Under the pieces are notes generated by a model that saw only the letters and a list, made by a program, of their open reading frames with translations, searched no databases and was not told the DNA's origin. Positions 35,786 to 45,811 of a DNA stretch of 64,000 bases are shown piece by piece (position 1 is the stretch's first letter; every line of letters begins with the position of its first letter). A program made the translations under genes and the position numbers. Where the stretch lies: assembly GCF_039596395.1 (NCBI RefSeq), contig NZ_JBCNJT010000001.1, positions 1,709,315 to 1,773,314 on the forward strand, written 5' to 3'. Source of the stretch: Fluviicola sp. GTDB taxonomy: Bacteria > Bacteroidota > Bacteroidia > Flavobacteriales_D > Crocinitomicaceae.

Positions 35786-35852
35786 GGTATCAATTTGGAT
35801 AAAACTAGTTCTTTAAAGAGACGCCAAATTATACAAAAGGTTGTAATTTCTG

Positions 35853-36335
35853 TTATATTTTTTTGGATATTTCCTTCATGATATAACTCACTGCCGGACA
35901 CACTTCCATGTTCTTTCTGGTTAGTTGTAAAATCTGGTACATATTCTTCCGGTCCGTGTGCGGATATTCCCTGCATGCCAAAGGCCTGTCTTCGTATACG
36001 GAACAATAATTATCGGCCCCTAAAAAAGGACACGGAGCGGTTCGCAGCACGTAATCCTGATCTTCGTCAATTCTTAAGTAAGTATCGATGAATTTGCTTT
36101 CCGGCATGCGCAAACGTTTGGATAAGCGCTTGATATCCACATCCCGGAAAATTGGGCTGGTAGTTTTACAGCAATTTGCACAGGCCAGACAATCGATTTT
36201 GCGAAATGCTTCGTTGTGTAAGGAATGGAATTGTTCATCCAGTGTCCGGTTATTCACCTTTTTGGCCTTTTTGATCCACTTGGTGAAAAATTCCTTCTCC
36301 GCCTTTCCATAATCGGTCAGTTCTTTCAAATTCAT
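35853..36335 (-). CDS. YkgJ-family cysteine-cluster protein
   Basis: A 160-aa cytoplasmic protein with the YkgJ pattern CLACANCCKTTSP around residues 50-62 and a second cluster CPFLGADNYCSVYEDRPLAC at about 102-121. The Cys residues are thought to bind zinc or an iron-sulfur cluster; the function of the family is unknown. The start is set by MNLKELTDYG, with a TAATTTTG box only 4 nt before it. The gene stands alone, 67 bp from the divergent flavoprotein gene. Confidence 0.87.
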   Translation of the reverse strand: MNLKELTDYGKAEKEFFTKWIKKAKKVNNRTLDEQFHSLHNEAFRKIDCLACANCCKTTSPIFRDVDIKRLSKRLRMPESKFIDTYLRIDEDQDYVLRTAPCPFLGADNYCSVYEDRPLACREYPHTDRKNMYQILQLTRKNMEVCPAVSYIMKEISKKI

Positions 36336-36339
36336 GCCA

Positions 36340-36347
36340 CAAAATTA
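36340..36347 (-). promoter_or_regulatory. -7 promoter box abutting the YkgJ gene start
   Basis: TAATTTTG on the minus strand ends 4 nt before the ATG at 36335. Confidence 0.55.
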
Positions 36348-36401
36348 ATAGAAACCCATGCTGAATGTTAAAGTATTGCTTAATTTTAGTCCGATAGACT
36401 T

Positions 36402-37895
36402 ATGGAAAAATTTGATTTAGTTATTATCGGTGGCGGGCCTGCAGGTTATGCAGCAGCCATGCGAGGAATTGACTACGGTAAACGTGTCTGCCTGATCGAG
36501 AAAGACCGCGTGGGAGGCGCAGGTGTTTACAACGGCGCTTTGTCATCCAAAACATTGTGGGAAATTTCCCAGAAAGTTGCATCGGTAAATGACACGATCG
36601 GTGGTAAGGGACGGGAGAAATTTTACCTTTCCTGGCAAGATGTGGATGCTACCGTTGACGAAGCCGTTTTTGAGCGCAAATTCCAGTATTCCTGCCACTT
36701 AAAGCTACTTCAAACGGAAACGATGGACAAACTGCTGAAATACGAACGCGGAACAGCCAGTTTCCTTTCCCCGCATGAAGTAGAGATTGTTCAGCACGAT
36801 GGTGACCGCACGGTTGTCTACGGAGAAAACATCATTATTGCCAGCGGAAGCCGTCCCCGCAAAATGAAGGACGTGAATGTGGACGAACAAACAATTCTGA
36901 CCAGTGACGGTATTGAAAACCTGACGGATTATCCCAAAAGTCTCGTAATCGTCGGAGCCGGAGTCATTGGTTGTGAATATGCCACGATCTTTTCAAACTT
37001 CGGAAAAACCAAAGTATACCTGATTGACCGGGCAGACCGCATTCTTCCTTTTGAAGACCCGGATATTTCGGCGATTGTGAGTGAGAACCTGGAAGAAAAA
37101 GGAGTTACTATCCATCACAATGCCCAGTTGGAACGCCTGGAAAACCTCGGAAATGAAGTAGAATATGAATTGAGCTATCCGGATGGATCAAGAGAAGTGA
37201 TCCGCGTGGAAAAAGCGCTGCTTTCCATTGGACGTGTTCCGAATATTGAAAGCCTTAAAATGGAAAATGCCGGTGTTTTGATGTCCAAACGCGGACAACA
37301 CATCGGTGATGACGATACGGTAACGAATGTTCCGCATATTTATGCGGTCGGAGACGTTTCAGGACGGATTGCTTTGGTGAATATGGGAGAAATTGAAGCC
37401 CGGCATGCCGTTGAAAGAGCATTCGGGACCATCCGTGAACGCCTGAGCTATGACAACGTTTGTACGATCATGTTCCTGCAGCCGGAAGTTGCTGCTGTGG
37501 GGATCAATGAAATGCAGTGCATTGAAAAAAATATCCCGGTAAAAATCGTAAAGATTGATTATTCGGTGATTGCCCGCGCCATTGCCATGCGCAAAACTGA
37601 AGGATTTTTCAAGATTATCGTAACCAACGACAGCGATATGAAAGTACTAGGAATGCGCGCTGTGGGAGAACATGCTTCTACTGCTATCCAAACCATCGGG
37701 CTGATCATGAAATTAGGGCTTCCTATTCATGTGATTGCAGAACTCGTTCATCCCCACCCTTCTATTGCCGAAGGAATCCAGGAATGTGTGAGAATGCTGT
37801 TAAACCGTTCGTTATTCAAATCGTCTGTATTCAAAGACAAACTGGCTTGTTATTCGCTGGTTGACGGTGTGAAAACACCGTTGGAACGTCTATAA
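36402..37895 (+). CDS. Dihydrolipoyl dehydrogenase-like flavoprotein lacking the redox disulfide
   Basis: A 497-aa two-dinucleotide-fold oxidoreductase. The FAD motif is IIGGGPAGYAAA (residues 8-19), the NAD motif IVGAGVIGCEYATIF is near 185, and the dimerisation domain ends with HPHPSIAEGIQE, the catalytic His-Glu pair. Where lipoamide dehydrogenase has C-x4-C (GGTCLNVGC), this protein has Gly41 and Ala46 in VGGAGVYNGALSSK, so both redox cysteines are missing. It cannot work as a normal lipoamide dehydrogenase. A transhydrogenase (SthA-like) or NAD(P)H-quinone type reaction is possible. It is a single-gene unit, followed by a perfect palindrome. Confidence 0.87.
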   Translation: MEKFDLVIIGGGPAGYAAAMRGIDYGKRVCLIEKDRVGGAGVYNGALSSKTLWEISQKVASVNDTIGGKGREKFYLSWQDVDATVDEAVFERKFQYSCHLKLLQTETMDKLLKYERGTASFLSPHEVEIVQHDGDRTVVYGENIIIASGSRPRKMKDVNVDEQTILTSDGIENLTDYPKSLVIVGAGVIGCEYATIFSNFGKTKVYLIDRADRILPFEDPDISAIVSENLEEKGVTIHHNAQLERLENLGNEVEYELSYPDGSREVIRVEKALLSIGRVPNIESLKMENAGVLMSKRGQHIGDDDTVTNVPHIYAVGDVSGRIALVNMGEIEARHAVERAFGTIRERLSYDNVCTIMFLQPEVAAVGINEMQCIEKNIPVKIVKIDYSVIARAIAMRKTEGFFKIIVTNDSDMKVLGMRAVGEHASTAIQTIGLIMKLGLPIHVIAELVHPHPSIAEGIQECVRMLLNRSLFKSSVFKDKLACYSLVDGVKTPLERL

Positions 37896-37898
37896 ACA

Positions 37899-37928
37899 CG
37901 TGGGCACGCGATTAATCGCGTGCCCACG
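37899..37928. repeat. Perfect 30-bp palindrome (GCGATTAATCGC family), probable two-way terminator
   Basis: Arm CGTGGGCACGCGATT and its exact reverse complement AATCGCGTGCCCACG, with no loop. It lies between two converging genes (flavoprotein and folD) and shares the core GCGATTAATCGC with the palindrome at 40388. Confidence 0.85.
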
Positions 37929-37945
37929 GTTATACACCAATACTA

Positions 37946-38824
37946 TTATTTTCCTTTCAAGTCCATTGCTTTCAGCGTATTGATCATCAACGACGCGATT
38001 GTCATTGGTCCTACTCCACCAGGAACCGGCGTAATCGCTGACGTTTTCGGAGCTACTTCCTTGAAGTCGACGTCACCGGCCAATCTCCAGCCTCTTTCTC
38101 TGGTCGGATCTTCGATACGTGTAGTTCCGACATCGATCACAACAGCACCTTCTTTCACCATGTCAGCCGTGATGAATCCCGGGATTCCGACTGCCGCAAC
38201 CAAAATATCGGCCTGAGAACAAATTTCTTTGATATTTTCCGATTTGGAATGCACGAGTGTTACCGTGCAATTTCCGGGATCTGTATTTTTCCCTAAAAGC
38301 AAGCTCAAAGGTGTTCCTACGATATTACTTCTTCCTACAACCACACAATTCTTACCGGCAGTCTGAACTTTGTAGCGACGCATCAATTCCACGATTCCCG
38401 CAGGTGTTGCAGGAACAAATCCCGGAATGTTCAGCATCATGTTTCCTACGTTGATCGGGTGAAAACCATCCACGTCTTTCTTCGGGTCAATGGACAACGT
38501 CACTTTCATTTCATCGATATGGGCCGGAAGCGGAAGCTGTACAATGTATCCGTCGATACTTTTATCTTCGTTCAGGGATTGAATCTTCTTTAAAAGTGTT
38601 TCCTCCGAAATCGAATCGTCGTAACGGATCAACGTACTTTCAAAACCGATTTCCTCACATGCTTTCAACTTGTTATTGACGTAAGTAACAGAACCACCGT
38701 CCTTTCCAACCAAAATTGCTGCCAAATGAGGAATTTTCTTTCCTGCAGCTTTGCGCTCGGCAACCTGAATAGCTAATTCTTTTTTGATTACTTCGGAAGC
38801 GTCCTTACCACTTAATATCTGCAT
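37946..38824 (-). CDS. folD: Bifunctional methylenetetrahydrofolate dehydrogenase/cyclohydrolase
   Basis: A 292-aa FolD interconverting 5,10-methylene-, methenyl- and 10-formyl-tetrahydrofolate with NADP. Motifs: [20 protein letters not shown] with the catalytic Lys and Tyr, [39 protein letters not shown] (NADP binding) and [16 protein letters not shown] 38824 is preferred because MQILSGKD is the family start; an earlier in-frame TTG lies in the promoter box. Confidence 0.96.
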   Translation of the reverse strand: MQILSGKDASEVIKKELAIQVAERKAAGKKIPHLAAILVGKDGGSVTYVNNKLKACEEIGFESTLIRYDDSISEETLLKKIQSLNEDKSIDGYIVQLPLPAHIDEMKVTLSIDPKKDVDGFHPINVGNMMLNIPGFVPATPAGIVELMRRYKVQTAGKNCVVVGRSNIVGTPLSLLLGKNTDPGNCTVTLVHSKSENIKEICSQADILVAAVGIPGFITADMVKEGAVVIDVGTTRIEDPTRERGWRLAGDVDFKEVAPKTSAITPVPGGVGPMTIASLMINTLKAMDLKGK

Positions 38825-38842
38825 GTTGTGATTTTTTTGTTG

Positions 38843-38850
38843 CAAAGATA
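38843..38850 (-). promoter_or_regulatory. Candidate -7 promoter box of folD
   Basis: TATCTTTG on the minus strand, 18 nt upstream of the ATG at 38824. Confidence 0.55.
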
Positions 38851-39063
38851 AGGTTTACATCGATTTAGTACTTCATTTAATGGGATACAAATTTGGACTA
38901 GTTGTGAAATTTTATAAACAATCATTGATTTAGCAATAAAATAATCACACAAAAACCCATTTTACTCAACGAAACCAAGGGTTTAATCAAAGAATGATTT
39001 TTAAATCCAACCATTTAAAACACCGGTCGTCTTTAAGATAGAAACGACAAAAAACAAAATGTC

Positions 39064-39450
39064 ATGGAAAACAAACTTGCTAAGAAACGCTTTATTCAGA
39101 CCTCTGCAATTCAGCAAATTAATGAAGCTACTATTGTTTTGAAGCATTTTATTGAACTGAGTGCAAAATTATTGCCTTTCTTCAATGAATTGTCTAAAAA
39201 GAGCGTCCTGCTTCCACAAGAACTAAGTGATCGCAATAAGATTATCGAAGTTTACCAAAGTTATGGTTTCGATACGAGTACTTCGGAAATATTGATGGAA
39301 TCGGATATTTTGGAGGTCATTCAACAAACATTCAAATCGATTGAAAAACGTCGTCCGGGAAAAGACTCCGATTCGGATAAACTGATGACCATTTTCCAGA
39401 ACAAACACCACCAACTGGTTCAAAACTGGAGATTAACGGACATGAATTGA
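39064..39450 (+). CDS. Hypothetical helical cytoplasmic protein
   Basis: A 128-aa protein with no signal peptide or membrane segment. It looks all-helical and charged (KRFIQTSAIQQINEATIVL, then a Lys/Arg-rich region EKRRPGKDSDSDK near residue 110). No family was recognised. The ATG is the first in frame, with a pattern of A-rich sequence before it. An AATTATCAA hairpin starts at its stop codon. Confidence 0.65.
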   Translation: MENKLAKKRFIQTSAIQQINEATIVLKHFIELSAKLLPFFNELSKKSVLLPQELSDRNKIIEVYQSYGFDTSTSEILMESDILEVIQQTFKSIEKRRPGKDSDSDKLMTIFQNKHHQLVQNWRLTDMN

Positions 39451-39477
39451 ATTATCAATTTTGACCTCTTGATAATT
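39450..39477. repeat. AT-rich 3'-end hairpin between converging genes
   Basis: AATTATCAA (39450-39458) pairs with TTGATAATT (39469-39477) around a 10-nt loop. It starts on the last base of the stop codon of the 128-aa gene. Confidence 0.65.
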
Positions 39478-39494
39478 GATAATTAAATCATTGA

Positions 39495-40358
39495 TCATTC
39501 CTCTTTGATCCATCCGTAAATCCAGGTATCGGCAAAATTTGCGGGATTAATCACGCGGTTTTCTTCTGCCACAGGAGCTCCGTGCATAATCACGAAACGC
39601 CATTTTCCTTTTTCAGCTAAAACGGAATAAACCGTTGAATCCGGGTAACCGGCAATGATATTCTTTTGGGACCTTCCGGGCCAGGCCGCTTCGGTAATTT
39701 CTTCGGGAGACCAGTAAAGGATTTCTTTGGATTTTGCGAAATAGAACTTCCCGTTGAAAGTTGACTTATCGGGAAAAAACTTACCGAGCATTCCTGTATC
39801 ACGGCCTAAAAAATAGCGCTTTATCAAAGTCATTTTAGTATCAACCAATCGCAGGCGATTCAGATTGTGTGAAGCATTTCCACAACAGGGATATTGATGG
39901 TGATAAAATAAAATTTCTTTCGTGTTCGGATGAATTTTATAAGCCAGCAAATGTCCCATTTCATTATAAACGGAAACCGGTTCACCCTTGATGGTCATAA
40001 AAATTTCGAGCCGTTCCTTATCTTTCTCTTCTGTCGGGTATCCGTTGAAAACAAGTTCCGGGATTTTGTCATTATTCAGGTCGATCAATTGATACAGGGA
40101 AGCAAACTGTTTGTAGTAATTCACAAACAGCGCCGAGGGATCGTAGGCTTTCGTCCCGATGTGATCAATCAGATCATTGTTAAACAGAAATTCCACCATT
40201 TTGGCTTTCAAGGCTTCATTCCTCACCTGGATTTTGGAAAAATCAGTTTCCGGGTTTGCGATAAAGATCTTTGGATCCACACGTGTCATTTCTACATAAC
40301 AGAATGCAGACAGGGAAAAACCAAAAAGCAATAAGGCTGTTAATTTCAATTTCATCAT
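39495..40358 (-). CDS. Secreted protein of unknown function
   Basis: A 286-287-aa protein with a signal peptide (cut near SAFC-YVEM). The middle contains YYKQFASLYQLIDLNNDKIPELVFNGY, where DLNNDKIPEL resembles the calcium-binding DxNxDxxPEL loop found in secreted proteins, and HHQYPCCGNASHNLNRLRL. No family was recognised. Two adjacent ATGs (40358 and 40355) are possible; the second lies 4 nt after a TATCTTTG box, the spacing seen at other genes here. A GCGATTAATCGC palindrome lies upstream, between it and clpC. Confidence 0.68.
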   Translation of the reverse strand: MMKLKLTALLLFGFSLSAFCYVEMTRVDPKIFIANPETDFSKIQVRNEALKAKMVEFLFNNDLIDHIGTKAYDPSALFVNYYKQFASLYQLIDLNNDKIPELVFNGYPTEEKDKERLEIFMTIKGEPVSVYNEMGHLLAYKIHPNTKEILFYHHQYPCCGNASHNLNRLRLVDTKMTLIKRYFLGRDTGMLGKFFPDKSTFNGKFYFAKSKEILYWSPEEITEAAWPGRSQKNIIAGYPDSTVYSVLAEKGKWRFVIMHGAPVAEENRVINPANFADTWIYGWIKEE

Positions 40359-40359
40359 T

Positions 40360-40367
40360 CAAAGATA
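40360..40367 (-). promoter_or_regulatory. -7 promoter box abutting the secreted-protein gene
   Basis: TATCTTTG on the minus strand lies 1 nt before the first ATG and 4 nt before the second. Confidence 0.5.
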
Positions 40368-40387
40368 AAAAATGTGGCTGAAAACCA

Positions 40388-40415
40388 GTAGGGGCGCGAT
40401 TAATCGCGCCCCTAC
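40388..40415. repeat. Perfect 28-bp palindrome (GCGATTAATCGC family)
   Basis: Arm GTAGGGGCGCGATT and its exact reverse complement AATCGCGCCCCTAC, without a loop. It lies about 20 bp beyond the clpC stop codon and probably ends the clpC transcript. Confidence 0.85.
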
Positions 40416-40435
40416 ATTATTTAAACTAATCTGAA

Positions 40436-42955
40436 TTATTTCTTAGCTGCCTTTGTCTTTCCTTTTTCAATGGAAATTTTCAAGCTTGCATTTGCTTCAT
40501 CGATATCCAGTACGATTGTATCTCCTTCGTGCAGATTTGCTTTGATAATCTCTTCTGCCAACGGATCTTCAATGTATTTCTGGATCGCTCTTTTCAACGG
40601 TCTTGCTCCGAATTTCTCATCGTATCCTTTGTCTACAATGAAATCCTTCGCTTTTTCCGTCATGGAAGCATGGTAACCCAATACTGCAATACGCTCAAAC
40701 AATTTCACCAACTCCAGGTCGATGATCTTGTGAATACTTTCTCTCGTTAACGAGTGGAAAATGATCATATCATCAATACGGTTCAGGAATTCCGGCGCAA
40801 ACGCTTTTCTCAATGCGTTCTGGATAACTGTCTTCGCATTTTCGTCGCGCTGATCATTCTGGGATTTCGTTCCGAAACCAACTCCTGTTCCGAAGTCTGC
40901 CAACTGGCGTGCTCCGATGTTCGAAGTCATAATCAGGATCGTGTTCTTAAAGTCGATCTTACGACCTAAACCGTCTGTCATGTGTCCGTCATCCAATACC
41001 TGCAACAACAGATTGAATACATCCGGATGTGCTTTCTCGATCTCATCCAGCAAGATGATGGAATAAGGTTTACGTCTTACTTTCTCCGTCAATTGTCCAC
41101 CTTCTTCGTATCCCACATATCCCGGAGGCGCTCCGACCAATCGGGAAATAGAGAATTTCTCCATGTATTCCGACATATCGATACGGATCAGTGAATCTTC
41201 CGAATCAAACAGATATTTCGCCAGTACTTTTGCCAATTGTGTCTTACCGACACCTGTTGGCCCCAGGAAGAAGAACGAACCGATCGGCTTGTTCGGATCT
41301 TTCAATCCTGCTCTGTTTCGCTGAATGGCTTTCACCACTTTTTCAACTGCTTCATCCTGTCCGATTACTTTCCCCTGAAGCTCATCAGCCATAGTAGCCA
41401 ATTTACCCATTTCAGTTTGAGCAACACGTGTTACAGGAATTCCACACATCATGGAAACCACTTCTGCAACGTCTTCTTCCGTTACCACAACACGTTTCGC
41501 TTTGGAATCTTCTTCCCAGCGTTTTTTCGCTTCTTCCAGGCGATCCTGTAACTTACGCTCAGAATCACGCAGTTCAGCCGCTTTTTCGTATTGCTGCGAT
41601 TTGATTACTTCGTTCTTTTGATCTTTCAAAGCCTCAATTTCCTGCTCGATATCGATAATATCCTGCGGAACATTGATGTTTGTGATGTGTACACGGGAAC
41701 CAACTTCGTCCAAAGCATCGATTGCTTTATCCGGTAAGTGCCTGTCTGTGATATAACGCTCGGTCAATTTCACACAGGCAGCCAATGCTTCGTCCGTGTA
41801 AGTCACCATGTGGTGATCTTCGTAACGCTCCTTGATGTTGTTCAGGATCTGGATCGTTTCTTCGATGCTTGTAGGCTCGATCAATACTTTCTGGAAACGA
41901 CGTTCCAAAGCACCGTCTTTCTCGATGTACTGTCTGTACTCGTCCAAGGTTGTAGCACCGATTGCCTGCATTTCTCCACGTGCCAAAGCCGGTTTGAACA
42001 TGTTGGAAGCATCCAGTGAACCACTTGCACCACCCGCACCGATGATGGTGTGGATCTCATCAATAAACAAAATAATATCCGGGTTCTTTTCGATTTCAGA
42101 CATCACTGCCTTCATTCTTTCTTCGAACTGACCGCGGTATTTTGTACCTGCGACCATCGAAGCCAGATCCAACGAAATGATTCGTTTATTAAATAATACG
42201 CGTGAAACTTTTCGCTGCACGATTCTCAGTGCCAATCCTTCTGCGATAGCACTTTTCCCTACTCCGGGCTCTCCGATCAAAATCGGGTTATTCTTTTTTC
42301 TGCGTGATAAGATCTGAGACACCCGCTCAATTTCTTTCTCACGTCCAACAATTGGATCCAGTTTTCCGGCTTCTGCCATTTTCGTAAGGTCACGCCCGAA
42401 ATTATCCAAAACCGGAGTTTTAGACTTAGGGTCACTCGCTTTGCGCTGGCTTGCTCCAAATGTTTGATCATCATCTTCGGAAGAAGACGACATTTCTGCT
42501 CTTGGTAATTTATTTTCGTCGACCATATTCTCTAATTCCTCGTGAACTGTATTATAATTAACTCCGTAGCGGTTCAGTACCCTGCAAACTACGGAATCTT
42601 CATCCTTTAACATCGAAAGTAACAAATGTTCAGTACCGATCATAGGGCTCTTGAACAATTTCGCTTCCAAATATGTAATTTTTAACAAACGTTCTGCTTG
42701 TTTTACCAGAGGGATATTCGCACCGACAGGCGAATTCGATTTTGATGCCTCCAGCAATGGTTTTTCTAATTCTGCTTTTAACTTTTGTAGATCCAGGTTG
42801 AATCCGGTCAGGATCCGCACAGCGTTCCCCTCTCCTTCACGCAAGATTCCAAGCAAGAAATGTTCTACCCCAATAAAGTCATTCCCCAAACGCAAAGCTT
42901 CTTCTCGACTGAAGCTGAGTACGTCTTTTACCCGGGGTGAAAATTTCGCTTCCAT
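40436..42955 (-). CDS. clpC: ATP-dependent Clp protease ATP-binding subunit ClpC
   Basis: An 839-aa AAA+ unfoldase. Two N-terminal Clp repeats lie around residues 1-145; the first ATPase module has Walker A GEPGVGKS (228-235) and Walker B IILFIDEIHTI; a UVR/M-type coiled coil lies near 430-480; the second module has GPTGVGKT and IILLDEIEKAHPDVFNLLLQ; a ClpB D2-small domain ends the protein. It feeds proteins into ClpP for degradation. The UVR-type coil and N-domain identify ClpC. It is transcribed alone, divergent from gyrA. Confidence 0.94.
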   Translation of the reverse strand: MEAKFSPRVKDVLSFSREEALRLGNDFIGVEHFLLGILREGEGNAVRILTGFNLDLQKLKAELEKPLLEASKSNSPVGANIPLVKQAERLLKITYLEAKLFKSPMIGTEHLLLSMLKDEDSVVCRVLNRYGVNYNTVHEELENMVDENKLPRAEMSSSSEDDDQTFGASQRKASDPKSKTPVLDNFGRDLTKMAEAGKLDPIVGREKEIERVSQILSRRKKNNPILIGEPGVGKSAIAEGLALRIVQRKVSRVLFNKRIISLDLASMVAGTKYRGQFEERMKAVMSEIEKNPDIILFIDEIHTIIGAGGASGSLDASNMFKPALARGEMQAIGATTLDEYRQYIEKDGALERRFQKVLIEPTSIEETIQILNNIKERYEDHHMVTYTDEALAACVKLTERYITDRHLPDKAIDALDEVGSRVHITNINVPQDIIDIEQEIEALKDQKNEVIKSQQYEKAAELRDSERKLQDRLEEAKKRWEEDSKAKRVVVTEEDVAEVVSMMCGIPVTRVAQTEMGKLATMADELQGKVIGQDEAVEKVVKAIQRNRAGLKDPNKPIGSFFFLGPTGVGKTQLAKVLAKYLFDSEDSLIRIDMSEYMEKFSISRLVGAPPGYVGYEEGGQLTEKVRRKPYSIILLDEIEKAHPDVFNLLLQVLDDGHMTDGLGRKIDFKNTILIMTSNIGARQLADFGTGVGFGTKSQNDQRDENAKTVIQNALRKAFAPEFLNRIDDMIIFHSLTRESIHKIIDLELVKLFERIAVLGYHASMTEKAKDFIVDKGYDEKFGARPLKRAIQKYIEDPLAEEIIKANLHEGDTIVLDIDEANASLKISIEKGKTKAAKK

Positions 42956-42997
42956 AACTCACTTAATTTAAGATTCAGGTACAACAAGTGCACCTTA

Positions 42998-43005
42998 CAA
43001 ATATA
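42998..43005 (-). promoter_or_regulatory. Candidate -7 promoter box of clpC
   Basis: TATATTTG on the minus strand, 42 nt upstream of the clpC ATG at 42955. No HrcA/CIRCE-type inverted repeat or CtsR box was recognised beside it. Confidence 0.45.
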
Positions 43006-43166
43006 CAAACGGATTAAATGTTAATAAGTACATCGAAATAGCATTTTTTCACCATTTTTTGTTAGTAAAAATCCTTTTACCCTTCTTTTTTGTTGCTATA
43101 AATAAACTAATTTCGAAACTTGCTTTTAGCACGCAAATTTCGTGCATAATTTAAAACTATGACAAG

Positions 43167-45728
43167 ATGGCAGATGGAGAAAAGATAATCCAGATTAACA
43201 TCGAAGATGAAATGAAATCGGCGTACATCGATTATTCGATGTCCGTAATCGTATCCCGCGCACTTCCTGATGTGCGTGACGGATTTAAACCGGTACACCG
43301 CCGTGTATTATATGGTATGCAAGATTTGGGGGTTTACTCCAATCGACCGTACAAAAAGTCAGCTCGTATTGTAGGAGAGGTATTGGGTAAGTATCACCCA
43401 CATGGTGACAGTTCGGTTTACGACACCATGGTGCGTATGGCGCAGGATTGGTCTTTGCGTTATCCATTGGTTGACGGGCAGGGAAACTTCGGATCTGTTG
43501 ATGGTGACAGTCCGGCAGCTATGCGTTATACCGAGGCACGTTTACGCAAGATCGCGGAAGAAATGCTGGATGACCTGGATAAGGAAACCGTAGATTTCGC
43601 TCCGAACTTTGACGACTCTTTACAGGAGCCGACCGTATTACCGTCTAAAATCCCGAACCTGCTGGTAAACGGAGCAAGTGGTATCGCCGTAGGTATGGCA
43701 ACCAATATGGCGCCGCACAATTTAGGTGAAGTTGTTGACAGTATCATTGCTTACGTTGACAATAAAGATATCGAGGACGAAGAATTATTGCAGTACGTGA
43801 AAGCACCTGACTTTCCGACAGGCGGTATTATTTACGGTGTTGACGGAGCACGCGAAGCCTTATTGACAGGCCGCGGGCGCGTAGTTATTCGTGGAAAAGC
43901 AGAGATCGAAGAATCCGGAGGCCGTGAACAGATCATCGTTACGGAAATTCCATACCAGGTGAACAAAGCAGAAATGATCAAAAAAACTGCTGAACTGGTA
44001 AATGACAAAAAGATCGAAGGTATTTCTGACATTCGTGACGAATCTGACAGAAATGGTATGCGTATCGTGTTTGAATTGAAGCGCGAAGCCATTCCAAACG
44101 TTGTTCTGAACAAACTATATAAGTATACGGCTCTTCAAAGTTCTTTCTCTATCAACAACATTTGTTTGGTAGACGGAAGACCGCGTTTGCTGAACCTGAA
44201 AGAAATGATCTCTGAATTCGTAAAATTCAGACATGAAGTAGTTGTTCGCAGAACCAAATACGAATTGCGCAAAGCAGAGGAGCGTGCTCATATCTTAGAA
44301 GGTTTGATCATTGCTTCCGACAATATCGACGAAGTGATCGCTATGATCCGTTCTTCGAAAAGCCCGGAAGAAGCACGTGAGCGTTTGATGGAGCGTTTTT
44401 CGCTGTCAGATATTCAATCCCGTGCGATCGTTGAGATGCGTTTGCGTCAATTGACCGGACTGGAGCAGGATAAATTGCGTGCAGAATATGCTGACTTGAT
44501 GGCCCTGATCGCAGACCTGAAAGATATTTTGGAGCGTGAAGAACGCAGAATGCAGATCATCAAAGACGAATTAACGGATGTCCGTGCAAAATACGGTGAT
44601 GCGCGTCGTTCAACGATCGAGTACTCTGCTTCTGAAATGAAGATCGAGGATTTGATCCCGGATGAAGAAGTAGTTATTACCATTTCTCACGCAGGATACA
44701 TCAAACGTACGAACCTGGATGAATTCAAGGTTCAGAGCCGCGGTGGTATGGGATCGAAAGGTTCTACTACCCGCGACAAAGATTTCTTAGAGCATTTGTT
44801 CGTTGCTACGAACCACAATTACCTGTTGATCTTTACCGAAAAAGGACGTTGTTTCTGGATGCGTGTGTTTGAAATTCCGGAAGGAAACAAAACCGCAAAA
44901 GGAAGAGCGATCCAAAACTTGTTGAACATCGAACAGGACGATAAGATCAAAGCGTATGTGAAAGTCAAAGATCTGACTGACAAAGAATACGTGGAGAACA
45001 ACTTCATCGTGATGTGTACGAAACAAGGTATCATCAAGAAAACATCGCTGGAGGCTTATTCCCGACCGAGAGCAAACGGTATCAACGCGATCACGATCCG
45101 TGAAAACGACGAGCTATTGGAAGCACGATTGACTGACGGAACAAATGAAATGGTCCTTGCTACCAAAGCGGGACGTGCTATCCGTTTCAACGAGGAGAAA
45201 GTTCGCCCGATGGGACGAAATGCTTCCGGTGTTAAAGCGGTAACGCTTCAGAATGAAAAAGACGAAGTGGTAGGAATGATCTGCGTAAAAGATAAGGCAG
45301 AGACCATCATGGTTGTTTCTGAAAAAGGTTATGGAAAACGTTCCTTCCTGGATGATCCGGAAGACGGCGAACCAGTTTACCGTATTACCAACCGCGGAGG
45401 AAAAGGTGTGAAAACAATTTCGATCACGGATAAAACAGGACCGCTTTTAGCAATCAAGACTGTTGCCGACGAAGACGATTTGATGATCATTACCAAAGCC
45501 GGAGTTACGATCCGTATGCACATTGACAGCATTCGTGTGATGGGACGTGCCGCTCAGGGTGTTCGTCTGATCAACTTAAAAGGAAATGCCGAGATTGCTG
45601 CAGTAGCACGCGTACCGCGTTCCGATGAAGAAGATGAAGAATTTGACGGCGAAGGAGGAACAATCACCGACGGGCCTGTTGAATCTGCGGGGTCAGAGGA
45701 AACAACGGAAACAAATTCGGAAGAATAA
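43167..45728 (+). CDS. gyrA: DNA gyrase subunit A
   Basis: An 853-aa type IIA topoisomerase subunit that cuts and rejoins DNA to introduce negative supercoils with GyrB. The catalytic Tyr121 is in [10 protein letters not shown]. The quinolone region [19 protein letters not shown] is unaltered, with Ser82 and Asp86 at the positions matching Ser83 and Asp87 of E. coli, so a fluoroquinolone-sensitive enzyme is predicted. The C-terminal beta-pinwheel starts after residue 500 with a GyrA-box-like SRGGMGSKG, and the tail is very acidic. A TPR-protein gene follows closely. Confidence 0.96.
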   Translation: MADGEKIIQINIEDEMKSAYIDYSMSVIVSRALPDVRDGFKPVHRRVLYGMQDLGVYSNRPYKKSARIVGEVLGKYHPHGDSSVYDTMVRMAQDWSLRYPLVDGQGNFGSVDGDSPAAMRYTEARLRKIAEEMLDDLDKETVDFAPNFDDSLQEPTVLPSKIPNLLVNGASGIAVGMATNMAPHNLGEVVDSIIAYVDNKDIEDEELLQYVKAPDFPTGGIIYGVDGAREALLTGRGRVVIRGKAEIEESGGREQIIVTEIPYQVNKAEMIKKTAELVNDKKIEGISDIRDESDRNGMRIVFELKREAIPNVVLNKLYKYTALQSSFSINNICLVDGRPRLLNLKEMISEFVKFRHEVVVRRTKYELRKAEERAHILEGLIIASDNIDEVIAMIRSSKSPEEARERLMERFSLSDIQSRAIVEMRLRQLTGLEQDKLRAEYADLMALIADLKDILEREERRMQIIKDELTDVRAKYGDARRSTIEYSASEMKIEDLIPDEEVVITISHAGYIKRTNLDEFKVQSRGGMGSKGSTTRDKDFLEHLFVATNHNYLLIFTEKGRCFWMRVFEIPEGNKTAKGRAIQNLLNIEQDDKIKAYVKVKDLTDKEYVENNFIVMCTKQGIIKKTSLEAYSRPRANGINAITIRENDELLEARLTDGTNEMVLATKAGRAIRFNEEKVRPMGRNASGVKAVTLQNEKDEVVGMICVKDKAETIMVVSEKGYGKRSFLDDPEDGEPVYRITNRGGKGVKTISITDKTGPLLAIKTVADEDDLMIITKAGVTIRMHIDSIRVMGRAAQGVRLINLKGNAEIAAVARVPRSDEEDEEFDGEGGTITDGPVESAGSEETTETNSEE

Positions 45729-45811
45729 TTATGGAAAATAGTTTTGTTTGCATCTTTAAGGTCGATAATGGCATAAAAGTTGGAAACATGACACAGCAAA
45801 TAATTAAAATT

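Noticed and set aside
36402-37895. Annotation as a classic lipoamide dehydrogenase (lpdA)
   Set aside because: Both redox cysteines are absent, so the usual name would mislead.
43167-43200. Replication origin near gyrA
   Set aside because: gyrA is not beside dnaA, dnaN or recF here, and no DnaA-box cluster was seen.
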